This document shows positions 1 to 13,392 of a stretch of 64,000 nt of DNA, piece by piece. The first letter of the stretch is position 1. The number at the start of each line of letters is the position of its first letter. The notes under the pieces are model-generated. The model was not told where the DNA came from, made no database searches, and was given only the letters and a program-made list of their open reading frames with translations. The position numbers were made by a program, and so were the translations under genes. The stretch comes from Sisyra terminalis (Eukaryota > Arthropoda > Insecta > Neuroptera > Sisyridae), in NCBI GenBank assembly GCA_958496175.1, contig OY292280.1, positions 10,788,001-10,852,000 on the forward strand, in the 5' to 3' direction.

Positions 1-600
1 CCTGCTTACTTTATTACGTCGGCAAACTTGAGGTTTTTCGGCTCATAAAAATCTATGTAAGACAATTTTTTTTTCAGGTTCGCATTATTTCATCACCGGT
101 TACCCCCAAATTGACTTCTGGCTCCGTTTTCATTCGTGCTTATTTTATGAACGAGCAAAGAATTACACCCTCCACTTTATCATTTCCATTCGATTACGCC
201 TTAAATTTCTTGCTCTAAATTTATTTCTAATGGGTAGAAATAATGCGACTTCAATATTCGATAATTTTCTTTTCCTATCAATCATCAAAGAGAAATTTTC
301 TACAGTTGTTTCCATCTATAACTTCATGCGCAATATTCCAACTTTTAAACTCGTAAAAATCAGTATCAATCATTCCACCTAATGGTTCAACAATTAAACT
401 AACTTATTTACCCATGTCATCTACAAGACATGTTAATACTATACTAGAACTTTCCTAACGATTTTCCACTCTCGAATTTCGTGACGATTTTTCCCCATTA
501 ATGTTTTTCTATCCAAAATCGGTATGTTTTTCCTCTATGTCTACGTAACTCGGATATGAATATTTAATATTTGTTAGGGTCATAAAGCCCAAGGATACTC
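1..600. other. No gene seen
   Basis: AT-rich intergenic DNA. I see no coding exon, RNA gene or clear repeat unit here. Confidence 0.6.
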
Positions 601-624
601 AACAATGTAAATACAATATTCGTA

Positions 625-1018
625 TTGCTTTCACCCCAGATTTCAATGATTCAATATTATTGAATAGATACATAATAAAATTGCTTGGCAATCGAAACAC
701 CTTCACAAATATTTGTTACAAAACCTCAATATTTAAGTTTAATTTTATTAGAAGTCAAAATACTGTTTTTTTTTTATTATATTCAAATATAGATAATGTT
801 ATATTAAATCTAACTTAAAATTTATAAACTTATTATCCCCTTTGTCTACGTAACTCGAATATGAAAGTTTATACAATATATAGAATATATTGTGGTCCAA
901 TTTATGTAGTATAATTTAATATAATAATTTTCAAAAATTATACCATAAAAATAAATTTGAACAGAAATTCAAACAAAAATATTTGTGACGTATTACCCAG
1001 ATACGTATTTCGATTGCC
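625..1018. repeat. Fragments of the CGATTGCCAAGC repeat family
   Basis: Two diverged pieces carry the family word: GCTTGGCAATCGAAA near 680 and ATACGTATTTCGATTGCC near 1000. The stretch 860-950 matches the family's inner part (tacaatatatagaatatatt, then a gtagtataatttaatat block), which also appears near 26000, 26440 and 60380. No protein is encoded. The family looks like a non-autonomous palindromic element. Confidence 0.6.
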
Positions 1019-2026
1019 AAATTGCATATATGATTTTTTATTACTATAATAAATATTTAAAACAAAAATAAAACACTATATCAAAAGTTATTAAAATTTA
1101 CCTCATATAAACTGATACATTAAGCCATTGTAACGAATATTTGAGAACGTATTTCGATTGTCAAGCAATTTTGTTAAGTATTTATTAAATAACATTGAAT
1201 CTTTACAGCTCTTTAGAACTCTCAGGAGAGGCCCCCAGAACAAAGGAAAAAAAAACGAATAGTGTATATATATTTTTAAGTAGCCCTAGATTTTAAGACC
1301 ATAGCATATATAAAACATTCTTATCCGAGTTACGTAGTCAAAAAAGATAATAGTTTTATATAATTCCAGCAAGATTTTATATAAACAATAATCAATATTT
1401 CAATTAAATATATTGCAGTACATCGACATTCAATAAAATTAAACTCATTTAAACTCAAATATTGAGCCTTTGTAACAAATATTTGTGTACGTATTTCGAT
1501 TGCCAAGCAATTATATTAAGTATTTAATAAATTATATTGAATCTGTACAACTGTGGTTGAAATGATGAATGATAGCAATACGAAGAGCGTATATTCATTT
1601 TTGAGTAGTTCTTAAAACCTATGGTCTTAAAACCTAAGGCTACTTAAAAATATATATACGCTATTTTTTTTCCTTTGTTCTGAGGGCCTTTCCTGAGAGT
1701 TCCTTTGCGCTGTGTCCTAAAAGGATTGTTGCGCTCCAGTTGTTTTCAGTTCTAATAGGTCAGGTCTGCCTCTGATATGAATCTCAGCAGACATTCAACT
1801 ATTCGTATTGATTTCATTCATGATTTCAACCACAGCTGTAAAGATTCAATGTTGTCATAAAATACTTATAAAATTGCTTGGCAATCGAAATACGTTCTCA
1901 AATATTTGTTACAATGGCTCAATGTTTCAGTTTATATGAGATAAATTTGAATAACTGTTGATATACTGTTTTATTTTTGTTTTAAATATTGTTTATTGTT
2001 ATAAAAAAATCATACATGAAATTTAT
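1019..2026. repeat. Large palindrome (foldback) of the CGATTGCCAAGC family
   Basis: The left arm (about 1019-1310) and right arm (about 1615-2026) are reverse complements. For example, the block around 1040-1130, which ends in catataaactgatacatt, pairs with 1915-2020. The paired stretches ctcaggagaggcccccagaa (near 1220) and ttctgagggcctttcctgag (near 1680) are further inside. The central part holds a third copy of the family (about 1440-1580). There is no coding capacity, so this is a non-autonomous foldback element or nested copies in opposite orientation. Confidence 0.65.
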
Positions 2027-5000
2027 AAACTTAATTAATCCTGGACTAATTAGTTATGGCTGATGAATCTGAAACTATGGAATGGTTAAGTATGCCATCG
2101 TTATTGGAATGTTGTGATTGAAATTCAATGTGGAAATTTGAAAGACAAGAACGGTGATTCTAACCATTATGAATTTAGGGGTTGCAGAGAAGTTTGGTAT
2201 ACTAAGTAGTGAACCTGAGAAATTAGGAAAGGCATTTGAATGGAATTTTAGCGAGACGTGCAAATTTCTAAAAACAATTGCTTAGGAAATTTGAAAAATG
2301 TCACCGGGGGCTTTGAAAATCTTTAGAACCCTGTTGAATTCCCGGGGAACATTCCTGATCGTTTTGTCATTTAGCAACTTTCCATATTTGCGCTAGGGGA
2401 AGAAATAAGAGAAATGGTGAAAAATTTTTGTTGTTGGATTTGAAAGAAAATAAGAACGAGGCGTATTGGTACAAAAGAGTTGATCGAGAGAGACAGATAG
2501 AGGACTGGATGAATGTCGCAAGGCAGTGGAGTTCCAGAATTGGGAATGCGAATGGGAAATGATGTGTTTTGGGGTATGGGACGGAAATGTGAAGGGTTTT
2601 GGGAGGTGGTGGATACATTAATGGCATTTATAACCACCTACACGGCACGACGGTCTCTCCAGAATTTGCTGGGCTCTGAGAATGGGCTGAGGCTGCGCGA
2701 ACTCTATCCTATGTATATATCACGTACATGTTCCCGGAGGAATAAGATGCGATGGGTATGTGAGCCGGGATGCGGGACGGGCGCGGCAATTACGATGGGA
2801 AGCAGTACGCGGGGGTTGCACGAATGGGGGTTGTTAGAGTTATATGAACGCGAACCGCCTCCAACTTGGACCAGTATCGGCCTGAGTTAGTGCCACTAAA
2901 CACCGAGCTTTTGAGCTTTCCGAATTAGAAAATCAGTTTGAAAAAAATCGCTCTTCCGTAAATTTTTGTTCGGTTTGCGCTTTTGTAGTCGCGTGTAGGA
3001 GAAAAGTCCTCAAAATTTTGTTAATTGATTGAAATTTTCGTTGATTTCCAAAAGAAAAAAAAAAAAAATCGGGAAAATTCAAAAAAAATATAATCAACGG
3101 AAAATTATCGAAAATCATGTGTATGTAATCATGAGTAAAATTTTGTTGAAACAAGCATATCTTAATCACGTATCAGGGTTGCAAGAAAATTTAAAAATTT
3201 TCGTGGTCGCACGTTTTCCACGAATTTTCACGTCAAGTTTGAATTGAAACATAGAAATACCACGCTCGAGTCGCACATTAAACGGTCGCGTGTTATAAAA
3301 TTTTCACGTTTTTCGCTTCTGCCAAATTTTCCTTTTCAGTTTTCACCAATCACTTTTCTTTTGCACAGCATCAACAATAGGAATCACCGAAGAGAACGGC
3401 ACGAAATAGACCACAAGTGCAACTTGTTTTGGTTCTTTTCACTGTTTTTCTCGCACATTCACGCACTTGGTTGCTGCACATTCATTGACAGTTTTCCACG
3501 CACTTTTCCAAAAATTTTCCGCACTTAGAAAACAAACACCAATTTGCAACAGCACGTACCTATAATTTTTCAACGTCACATTTAGATTTCAAGGTAAATA
3601 TTTTTGTTTTTTAGATGTTTTACAGAAAAATTTTCCGTAAGGAAAATTTTTCTTATTTTATTCGAAGTATGTTTACTGTTATCTGCATGATGAATGAATG
3701 AATTCCAATGAATGAAAGCTTAAAGAGCGCCAACCCTACATCACTGTAAATCACTCGAATTTTAACGAAGAAAAACTTTCAAAATAGTGCATGCACTTTT
3801 GCTATTTACAGCAAAGAAAAATAGTTTTTTATGAAAAATCACTTTATGATGCATAAAACTATCGTTTCTTTTGAAAGCTTTTCAATATAAAACTTTTAAT
3901 GCTTATAGGAAACGAGCTTTTTATCTTTGAATGTAAACATGCAACATACAAATATAAAAATCAACAACAAAAATTTCGTCCAATAAATGTGAAAATTTTT
4001 ATTTCTTGGAATTGGATGATTTTTTTAACTGTTTTCCCAAAAATTCTAAATGTTAACTGTACAAATAATTCCTTTATTCTTCAGTGAATATTCACTGAAC
4101 TCTTAACCAAATTACCTTCCAAAGTGATGGAGTTTTGTATTACGTTATTTTCCACACCATTAAAAAAAAATCCGACTATTCCAAAAAAATATCAAAAAAT
4201 TTATCAATAATTTACTATAGCAAATTAAGGGTGCAAAGTTCTATATCAACTTGTCTAAATTTCTATTGAAATTTTAGTGAATTTTGGTTGTAAAATGAAG
4301 GATGATTCACCAAAATCAAGTATAATCTAAAAATCGATTATAAAATTTTAACCAATCGAAAATCATTTTCGATTAATTGGTGGTGACCCAAAAAATTATA
4401 CCACCTTAATCGCTGATCTATCAACCATTGGTGTTCCACAAAAAATTTTAGTAGTCCATTCAAGTTAGTATCATTTTGATTTGGTTTATTGAGATTTATC
4501 GAAAATTCAAAGCTTTTGGTTGTAACTTTTTCCGCTCCAGTGAGCGACGGTAAGAATTTCCATCATTTAAAAGAAGTTACTAAAAAAAATTTTGAATTTT
4601 TCACTAAAACTAAATAATCACTTATCATGATTGCTTGGCAATCGAAATACGTGTTTGTCCTACGTGTTTGTACTAATATTTATGTTTGATGTTTATCTTA
4701 TATAATTTATATCGCATAAAACTATTACTACTATACAAATAAGTAAAAAGCTAACATTTCCATAGAACTTATTATAAAAATAAGTTAAAAATTGTTATTG
4801 TTTTATAATACCATTTTGTTGCTTTCTCTGAAATAATGTAGGTACCATCGCACAGGTAAGTGAATTAAAAAAATCGATTTTCATCAATTTAAAATATTCA
4901 CAAATTTTCTGAGAATCCCTAAAAAATTAAGGTAGTATAATTTATTTGGTCACAGCCATAATATTTGTTGCTTTTTCGGTAAAACAAAAAAAAAAACATT

Positions 5001-5272
5001 TTTTTGGGGGGTTCGTTAAATTTTCAAAAATGAAACTAATTTTCCATTTTTTGAAATATGGAAAACCCCAAATCTTTAACAGTTACGCCTTAGTGATTTT
5101 GTCCAGGAAATGGCTTCCCGTCGCTCAATGAACCTGAATCCGGGAAATCACCAATAGTTTTCTCCCGACCAACTAGCTAAAATTTTATTGATCATACGAA
5201 ATCAGAAAATCTTTGATGAAAATAGGTTATTTCTGGATTGATACCTTAATGATTGATTACAAAATTTAAACA
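2027..5272. other. Intergenic DNA with a GC-richer island
   Basis: No gene can be supported. A GC-richer island at 2640-2890 stands out from its AT-rich surroundings and has an open + frame from 2513 to 2890, but the translation is low complexity and unrecognised. From about 2980 to 3560 many CACG/CGTG words occur (ttttcacg, ccacgaattttcacg, cacgcacttttcc). A diverged family word, TTGCTTGGCAATCGAAATAC, lies near 4629. The rest looks unique. Confidence 0.5.
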
Positions 5273-5437
5273 AAGCCTACTAGTGGGCGAGTGGTCAAGA
5301 TGGCCGCTCTATAACTGATTGGTGTAGAGTTCGAATCTCATATGGAGCAAATATCCAATATTTCATAATTTAAGGATTTTTATTAACCCTAAAGTCGCTG
5401 AAGATCCTAATAGTTACACAGCGACAGTTAAATAAAT
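5273..5437 (+). repeat. tRNA-derived SINE, copy 1
   Basis: It begins AGCCTACTAGTGGGCGAGTG, which contains a Pol III A box (gtgggcgagtggtcaag). A B box follows (gagttcgaatctc, near 5330), then the family tail (ggatttttattaaccctaa, agtcgctgaagatcctaata). The head resembles a tRNA of the Ser/Leu type (GTGGCCGAGTGGTYAAGG). Four other copies share the same head and tail in this window. Confidence 0.75.
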
Positions 5438-5979
5438 ATGATTCCAAAGTTGTAGTGTGTTTCCAACAGAATGGTAAACTTCCACCCCTAAAGTTGAATC
5501 TTTTGATTTCCGAGAAGAGGACAAAATAAAACATCATTCTAGAATCCGAAACACGTAAGTTGTGTTTTTAGAAACTCGTGAATTTAATTATTATGTCCAG
5601 AAACCAGTATATACTTGGTTATAATCTCATATCAGGTAAATTTAGTTTCCCGCGTGGTTTCCTCGGACCACCTAGTCCATTAGACATTTCAAAAAATCCA
5701 GGATTTCTTCATTTTGCTCCGTTTTTCTTCCAGAAAATCAAGAATGAATCATTTTTGAGAGTATGATCTATGCAATATTGCCAACCTAAAATGCTAACCT
5801 CTTAAGTCCATTTTAACCTACATAAGTTGGTACAGATAGCAGATTTTCGTTTTAAACTATATTTTGAAATTTTTATATGTAAAGTAGTTTATAGGTTGGT
5901 TACTTAATAGAATTTTGCATTTGTTTCCTAATGGAACAAAAAACATTAAAAATGGAGATAGTTAGTTAACATTTTAAGC
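5438..5979. other. No gene seen
   Basis: Unique-looking AT-rich intergenic DNA. A short open frame at 5578-5766 has no recognisable domain. Confidence 0.5.
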
Positions 5980-6205
5980 CAGGGGAGTCTATCCCTTTTG
6001 ACCCTTTGGACCACATAAACTCGAATATTTTTTAGGAATCATTATAACTATTACTTTGTAACTGTGATTACAACCGATAAAAACTCCATAGTAATTAATA
6101 ATTGCAATATTGTCAAAAAAAATCCGGATTTAAATGAAATTTTTTAATTAATTTTACTTTTGGCCATGGGGCAATGTATTTTGAGCCACGTGTTGGACAC
6201 CCCTG
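5980..6205. mobile_element. hAT-type MITE (CAGGGG ends)
   Basis: The left end reads CAGGGGAGTCTATCCC and the right end TGTTGGACACCCCTG, imperfect terminal inverted repeats of the common hAT type CAGGGGTGTCCAA. The flanks ttttaagc and ctttaggt could be a decayed 8 bp target duplication (5 of 8 match). Its 226 bp contain no transposase. Confidence 0.6.
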
Positions 6206-7560
6206 CTTTAGGTCGACGATGTTCTTTTCTTTATGATATGTTTCAATTATTCTATCTGCCAATTTAAATTTCTCTTTTTATTGCAACAAATTAATATTTT
6301 TCTAGTTATTCTTCATTATCATTCATTTCAATTTTTCTAGACACTTCTTTTTCTTGTCTAAAATCCATGTTTCTGATCCTTTAAGACAACCATTTAAGAC
6401 ATTAAAAATCTAAATTGTCAAAAAATTATCATAGTTTTTTATCATGTAATCCCATAGGATTAAATTTAACATATTTTTTGTTAACTTTCATGGTCGATTC
6501 TTTTTTTTTTTCTTACCGATTTTCCATCCCTGTTACAGACTTTCTGAATATGCTAGCAAAGATAGTGTTTATAAGTGAATCACCCTCGAAAAGTGTTTGC
6601 ACAGACAAATGCAAATTGATTTAAAATAAATATCTTGATATCCAATATCGAGAGATGCGTGTCAATTTTCCGATAAAAATAACTTTTCTTCTTGAAGAAA
6701 ATTCCATGATATTTTTTTTCTTAAATTGAAAATAAGATCGGCTCATTTGGTTTGGGTTTTTAAATACTTGAAATTTATGACCATTATTTTCGAATAAATG
6801 CAAATTGAATGAGCTTTATTAATTAGAAAAATAAAACATGCATTTTCTTGTGAACAAAAGCTCCGAGTGGATGGCATTTTCCAGTTTCGTTGGAAAACAA
6901 TACCGAAACGAAATTAATGAAGCACAAATGGTCATTATGGGACAAATGGAAAAGTGAAAAACAGGCGATCTGCATGTGAAATGTATTTGGAAAAACTTTC
7001 CACGTCCATTACGCTTATAATTCAAGAACTTTTCCAACGAAATTTTCCTGTACACTCACTTTCAAGCTCGTGTTATTTATCGGCTAAATTAAATGGTGGA
7101 AAGCGCATTAATGTCTTCAAATTTACAAATTGAATCATATGCTGTGTTGAGGATAAAATTTATGAATTAATTGAATAGAATCATTTCACCACAACTTTAA
7201 TTTAATAATTCCACATGAGAAAATCCCCGGTTAATAGTTTGATAAAAAGCTCTATCTCGTATAATGGACATTAACGCTTCCACTGTTCAATTAATATTCA
7301 AATAATGTTTGAAGAAAATTACCGCACAGTTTTCATATTCTCACATAAAAAATATGTTTTCATTAAATTGCTTTTCAACACATTTTCCTCCTACTCAACA
7401 AAATGTAGCCATAAACGATATAATTTCATAAATAAAATCAACTACTTTTTCGAACTAAAAATTGAAAAATAACTTGAGAGAATTAACAATTACTTTGTTG
7501 CAAAATGTGTTTAGCTTTTTTTACAATAAACTACAATATCGTTTTTAGAATCATTGAAAT
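6206..7560. other. No gene seen
   Basis: AT-rich intergenic DNA, probably unique. A few AAAGCTC words occur near 6858, 7065 and 7248. No exon is supported. Confidence 0.5.
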
Positions 7561-7565
7561 CTAAT

Positions 7566-9488
7566 GTTCGGCCGAACTTTCGGCTTCGGTTTCGGCCTAG
7601 CTTCGGCTTAGTTTCAGTTTAGGCTGTCGTCAAGCCGAAACTAAGTCCGAAACAGAATGCGTAAGATAAAAATGTTACAAAATTATTATTTTTCACTTAT
7701 TATTTGATTCTTCAATTATGAATACTGATAACTATCAGTTCATCAACATTTTCTTTAATATTTAAGGATATATAAAAATGTTGTTCTTAATATCAATTCG
7801 TTTAATAGTTATAAAGCTCCAGAGTTAAAAAATCAAATCGCTTAACAGATCAATGTTAAAGGCTCGATTATAAAGAAACGACCGGTCTTTCGAAAATTCA
7901 CATGCAGGCCTTTTTTGTAGAGCATTCCATTACCATTAGGAATATATGATGTTTAATTTTGTCAATCCAATGATTCATGAGTTAAAAGTAAAAAAATGTG
8001 CGTTGGATCTGAAAAAATGCGATAATTGACTTTTAATATCATTGTTAAAGACTCAAAATTTCACATTTTTTTGTGGTAATTCTAATTATTTTTTTTTGTA
8101 TATATTTAATAAAAATATGGCTGATTTTTTCGGAGAAGCTATACATAATTTTTTCAACAATGATCTTATCATTGATGTAACCATGACTTCTTTTTGTCAA
8201 TTTTAATTACAGTTTACGATTTATCAATAGTGTCCGACCGAACTTTCAGTTTCGGCCTAGTTTCAGCCAAAAATCGAGTTTCGGCTGTCGTCAAGCCGAA
8301 ACTATGACCGAAACTGAATTGTTTTTCACTTATTATTTGATTCTTCAATTATGAATACTGATAACTATCAGTTCATTAACATTTTCTTTAATATTTAAGC
8401 ATATATAAAAATTTTGTTTTAAATATTAGTTCGTTTAAAAGTTATAAAGCTCTAGAGTTAAAAAATCAAATCGATCAACAGATCAATGTTAAAGGCTCGA
8501 TTATAAAGAAATGGCCGGACTTACGAAAATTCACATGCAGGCCTTTTTTGTAGAGCATTCCATTACCATTAGGAATATATGATTTTTAATTTTTTCAATC
8601 CAATGATTTATGACTCAAAAGTAAAAAAATGTGCATTGGATCTGAAAAAATGCGATAATTGACTTTTAATATCATCGTTATAGACTCAAAATTTCACATT
8701 TTTTTGTTGTCATTCTGATTATTTATTTTTTTTTTGTATATATTTAATAAAAATAGGGCTGATTTTTTTGGAGAAGCTATACATAATTTTTTCAACAATG
8801 GTTTCATCGTTGATGTAACCATGACTTCTTTTTGTCAATTTTAATTACAGTTTACGATTTATCAATAGTGTTCGACCGAACTTTCGGTTTCGGTCTAGTT
8901 TCAGCCAAAAATTGAGTTTCGGCTGTCGTCAAGCCGAAACTATGACCGAAACTGATTTTTTTTTCACTTATTATTTGATTCTTCAATTATGAATACTGAT
9001 TATTTTCAGTTCATTAAAATTTTCTTTAATATTATCATAAATATTTTTTTAAGTTCCAAAGGAAACTTATTAAAGTTTAGAAGAAATTATTTTGTTTTTA
9101 TGAAAGAGTACTTTCTCTTTTGTCTCTTAATATATTAGAGAGAAAGTAATTTTGTTATGTAACTTTTTGTCAATATTTTATGTTATTCGTAACTAATATT
9201 GACAAGGAATATTCGGTGCATTTCTTTCAAATTAACCCCTTATTTCAGCAAAAATAATTAATTGGAAATAACAAATGATCATATAATATGTTAATGATCC
9301 TCAAATATTAGGGACTAAATGATTTATGAATACCTATAGGATTTAAAAGTAAATATTGACTAATTGTGATTAACTTTTTTTTTCTACGAAAATATGACCT
9401 TATATGGAAGTTTCGGTTTCGGCCGAAACTAAGACTGAAGCCAAAATTCGGTTTCGGCCATAAAAACTAGTATCGGTCGGACACTATT
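7566..9488. mobile_element. TIR element with internally tandem copies (TTTCGGC family)
   Basis: Three head segments start at 7566, 8232 and 8870 (GTCCGACCGAACTTTC and variants). The first two units are about 640-666 bp and closely similar; the third is truncated near 9030. Each head contains a hairpin, TTTCGGCTgtcgtcaAGCCGAAA. The element closes at 9488 with CGGTCGGACACTATTG, the inverted counterpart of the heads. No transposase is visible. A 0.3 kb relative lies at 44342-44649. Confidence 0.65.
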
Positions 9489-10489
9489 GTGATCATAATT
9501 TTATTACAAAATAATACTTTAATTGGATTATAACGAAGTAATATCCAAAAAAATAAATATAGTTATAGAACGTAATCGTTTTAGTTGGATGAACAACTCG
9601 AGTTACGTATACCTTTATCAAATGAATGAAGTCCTCTAGACCCCAGCGAATTAAAAATGTTCAAAATCAATTAATCTATACCCCAAATAATCAAAACTCT
9701 TTCCATAAAATGCTTCTTGAAAAATTATAGGGATGAATTATTTAGGGGATTATCAAATTAGTTGAGTCATTTCCAAAGAACTTCTTTTAACCTCTAAATA
9801 AAATTGTCACCTTGAAGAAAATTTTTCGAATACACAACTAAACAAGGCGTAATTGTATGTCGACAAAATATATAAGTACAATCGATGCTATATTTATCCT
9901 TTCAACGTCTTTATAAATTTGCCTCATTAAATGGTGGAAATAATTATGCTATTAGAACATCCCACGTTCATCCCCCAAATTAAATGTACATATATCATTT
10001 TTTGACGCAGCAAATTACAATTTTATTACCCTCCACTACAAATGCAATGTCACAAAAATTGTTGCATATTTTTTTTTTAACGTTTTGAATATCACATTAT
10101 GCTGGTCGCTCCGGTTGTTACATTTTACCATATGGTCTCATCCCTTGGCTTTAAAAGGGTAATTTTCAAACGTTCTACCTCCATACCCCTAAATAAAATG
10201 ACGTTATTACATTTTAAATAAAATACATTTTTCTTTTATAAAAAATAAATTATATTACCATTATCTTTTTGATAAAATATTACATATCTCAATAGCTTTT
10301 TTGGGCTTAAACATAAAAATATAAAAATTTTCCTCCCCTATAAATGCTAATAAACCAATTTTCTTTTACTCAATAAAATTTTGAGTAATTTTTCATTTTA
10401 ATAAAGCTAAAATTACATTCCCAATGGAATTACATAAATTTCAGTTTCGCAGAATTTTATTAAATTTTTCAAATTATAATAATAACCCC
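9489..10489. other. No gene seen
   Basis: AT-rich intergenic DNA without a recognisable gene or repeat. Confidence 0.5.
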
Positions 10490-12110
10490 GAAAAAGTCAA
10501 CACAATAGCGTTTGCGTGGGTGTTTGGGGTGAAAATTCAAAAGCTCTTTGTAGGTTAGGCAATTATTCAAAAATTAAATTGCCAATTAGTTATAAGGTGA
10601 ACTCGTAAATAATATGACGTAAGACCTTCTAAATTAGCACGATATAACGGTGCTTGGTTTTGTGAGCGAAGTGAGCAAGGCTATAGTTTCCTACAAATGT
10701 CTCACTTTTTCTAAAGAAAATTCTCTTAAAAATCGAAACTCCCATTCCATTAACTATTTCCCAGTGGCTTATTTCTCAAACCAATAATTCTGTTTTTTTT
10801 TTATTCCTAAAATTTTCTGGAAAACATCAACACAATCGATCGTGGGTGTTTGGTGTGAATAGTAAAAAGCTTTTTGCTATCATGTTCCAAATATAATTGT
10901 CAATTAGTTATTCGATATATTTGTAAAGAATTTGAAAGGTGGTTTTTATAATTGGCATGATATACTTCTGGTTGTGCGAGCGAAGCGAGCAAGACCCATA
11001 TCTCTTAGAAATTTTTTCTAAGTGACAAACTTTTTCTCAAGAAAATTTAAATAACGCAAAATTTCATCTTCTTGAAATTTTTAAAAACCTGTAATTTTAA
11101 TAGATCTTTTATTGGAATCAATTCCCGGGGGAAACCTACACAATCAAGTCGTGGATGTGAAAAGCCAAAAGCTTTTTGCAGTTTTGCAGTTTTGCCACAT
11201 AATTGAATTTTTAAGTATCAATGGATATAATTATTACAAATTTAAAAGGAGGTTCTTTAATACGATATAATTTTGCTTGGTAGTGTGAGCGAAGCGAGCA
11301 AAATTCATTTCTCTTATATATATTTCTGTTAGTGTATTATTAAAAGATGTAAATACATTGTATTGTGAAAATTTTCCGGAGAAAATCTAGACAATCAGTT
11401 CGTAGGTGTTTGGTGTGAATAGCCGAAATTTTTTCACAGCTTTGCCAAATATTTGAAATTTTAATTGCCAATTATTTATTTGATATAATTTTTAAAATTT
11501 CACTTAAAAATTAGAATGTGGGCAAAAGTGAACAAAACCCTAATCTGTTAGAAGTATTTCCAAGTGTTACAGAAAAAAAAATCCATCCCTTAGAAATGGG
11601 GAGCAAAGCTCCCTCGCTGGCAAATATATGTTTAAAGACTGCCACTCTAAAAATTATTTTATTGTGAAAATTTCCCGAAAAAAAACCAACCCAATCAATG
11701 TGTGGGTATTTGGTGTGAAAAGTCAAAAGCTTTTCGCAGCTTTACAAAATAATCGAAAATTTAATTGGCAATTATTTATTTGATATAATTGTTGAGGTGG
11801 TTATTTTAATAGATATGTTATATTTTTGTTTGGGTATGTGAGCGAAGCGAGCAACTCTGATTTTCTTTAGAATTTTTTTTCAAGTGAGAAACATCTCCTT
11901 GAAAAAGCTCTAACAAAAATTGACGTACAGTCTTTTGTGATATATTTTTAAAAGCTGTAATTATAATAATTTTTTATTGTAATAATTTCCTGAAAAAAAA
12001 AAAACAACACAATCAGGTCGTGGGTGTTTGGCGTGAAAAATCAAAAGCTTTTGGTAGGTTTGCCAACTATTCGAAAATATTTAATGGCCAATTAATTTAT
12101 CGTTCCAATT
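10490..12110. repeat. Degenerate tandem array, about 300 bp period
   Basis: Six diverged units begin near 10497, 10823, 11143, 11389, 11683 and 11999. Each contains a block of the form cacaatc-gtcgtgggtgtttggtgtg, then AAAAGCTTTTtgcagctttgcc, then a ttaattggcaattatttatt block. Four of the inter-unit stretches carry GTGAGCGAAGCGAGCAA (near 10661, 10977, 11286, 11839). Spacing varies from about 246 to 326 bp. This looks like an old satellite-like array with no coding potential. Confidence 0.65.
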
Positions 12111-13392
12111 AAACTCTATGTTTGGTGAAAAGTTCACGAAAAATTTTCCAAAGAAAATTATTATCGTTCGCAATATTTATTGTCCGAAAATAAATAAAAA
12201 AAAAATTAAGCTTTTTTTGTGAAATATTTTATATTAAAACGTGGCACGTGCAGCCAACAAAAGATATTTCCGGTGAAATATTCAAGCCGGAAAATATCAC
12301 GATTACTGTATTTCTTTTTGTTTTGATACAAAAGTATGAATTTATTATAACTCCTAATGAAAAAATTTATAAATGGGCCCACTTTTGCGAAAATGTACGA
12401 TTGGAATCGAATTGAACAAAAGTAGAAACCGTTGTGGGCTTTTTGTTATTTGTTTATTTTTTTTTTGTCGGAAAGTCCATTATGTCCATTGCTTGAATAT
12501 TTGTTTATATTTAGAGCCTTATCGTGAGTGGGTGTTAAGGGTTGGTGAAAAACAACCCCCTATTGAGAAAATGCCACGACGTACCGGAATGCCGCGTGCT
12601 CCATTTCCGTTCGTATTAGCATTCGTGCGTTAATATTTCACCGCAGTACGGCAATATAGCCGGAGCTTTTAACGAGAAAATGTTGCTGCCTTGTGACGAG
12701 CTTTGCTAGGCTAAGCCCGAGCGGTAACACGTAATTGTACGCAAGCTTTTTCAATTTTCTCTCCGACTTGTCAAGCTTTCGAGGACTCTCCGTGACAAGC
12801 ACTTACCTTCTAAGTGCATATTTCCACCAATGCTTTCCGTATCTGTTGGCAAAGCTCGCATTTTCGTATTTTTGTTTATTTTGGCTGAAACGTGTTTTCT
12901 TTATCGTTAAGCACCAATTTAAAAGCTCGAGAGCACATAAAAAATATTTCGTTTATTTTAACATAAACTGTTTTAATGTCGAGTGGAACGCCGAGATAGC
13001 GTTTTTCCAAATTAATGATAGAAAAGCTCCTTAGCGGTTTTTCCCACATTGAATGAAACCTCCAACGCGATATTCCGTTTTCCATGACGTTTACGACCTT
13101 CTTAGACTCATTTCGTATGTTTCGCTATGTTTTGAATAGGCGGTGGGTTTGTATATAAAAGCTCAATGAAAGCTTTCAACGAAAGATGGCAAAAAGAAGC
13201 ACCGGGTGACAGGAGTGGGGCGGCATCCCGACACAACTGTGGAGCTTTTCGTTCTCGCAACCAACTGTTCGTGTTTGACTCCCATCAAGCTGTTGAAAAC
13301 ATGATTTGATGCCTTCTTAATTAAATTTTAGCAACAATATCGAATAAAATATGCGCAAATGTTAAAGTTGCCCGTCTATCAAAAGCTCGAAA
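12111..13392. other. GC-richer intergenic island dense in AGCT words
   Basis: From about 12650 to 13400 I count 13 AGCT tetramers, nearly all as AAGCTT, AAAGCTC or GAGCTTT. Base composition predicts about two. Open frames here (12373-12633, 12735-13034) have no recognisable domains or splice structure. It could be regulatory or an unrecognised 5' exon; I cannot tell which. Confidence 0.45.

Noticed and set aside
2513..2890. 125-codon open frame in a GC-richer island
   Set aside because: No recognisable domain, no splice or promoter evidence; GC-rich sequence lengthens chance frames.
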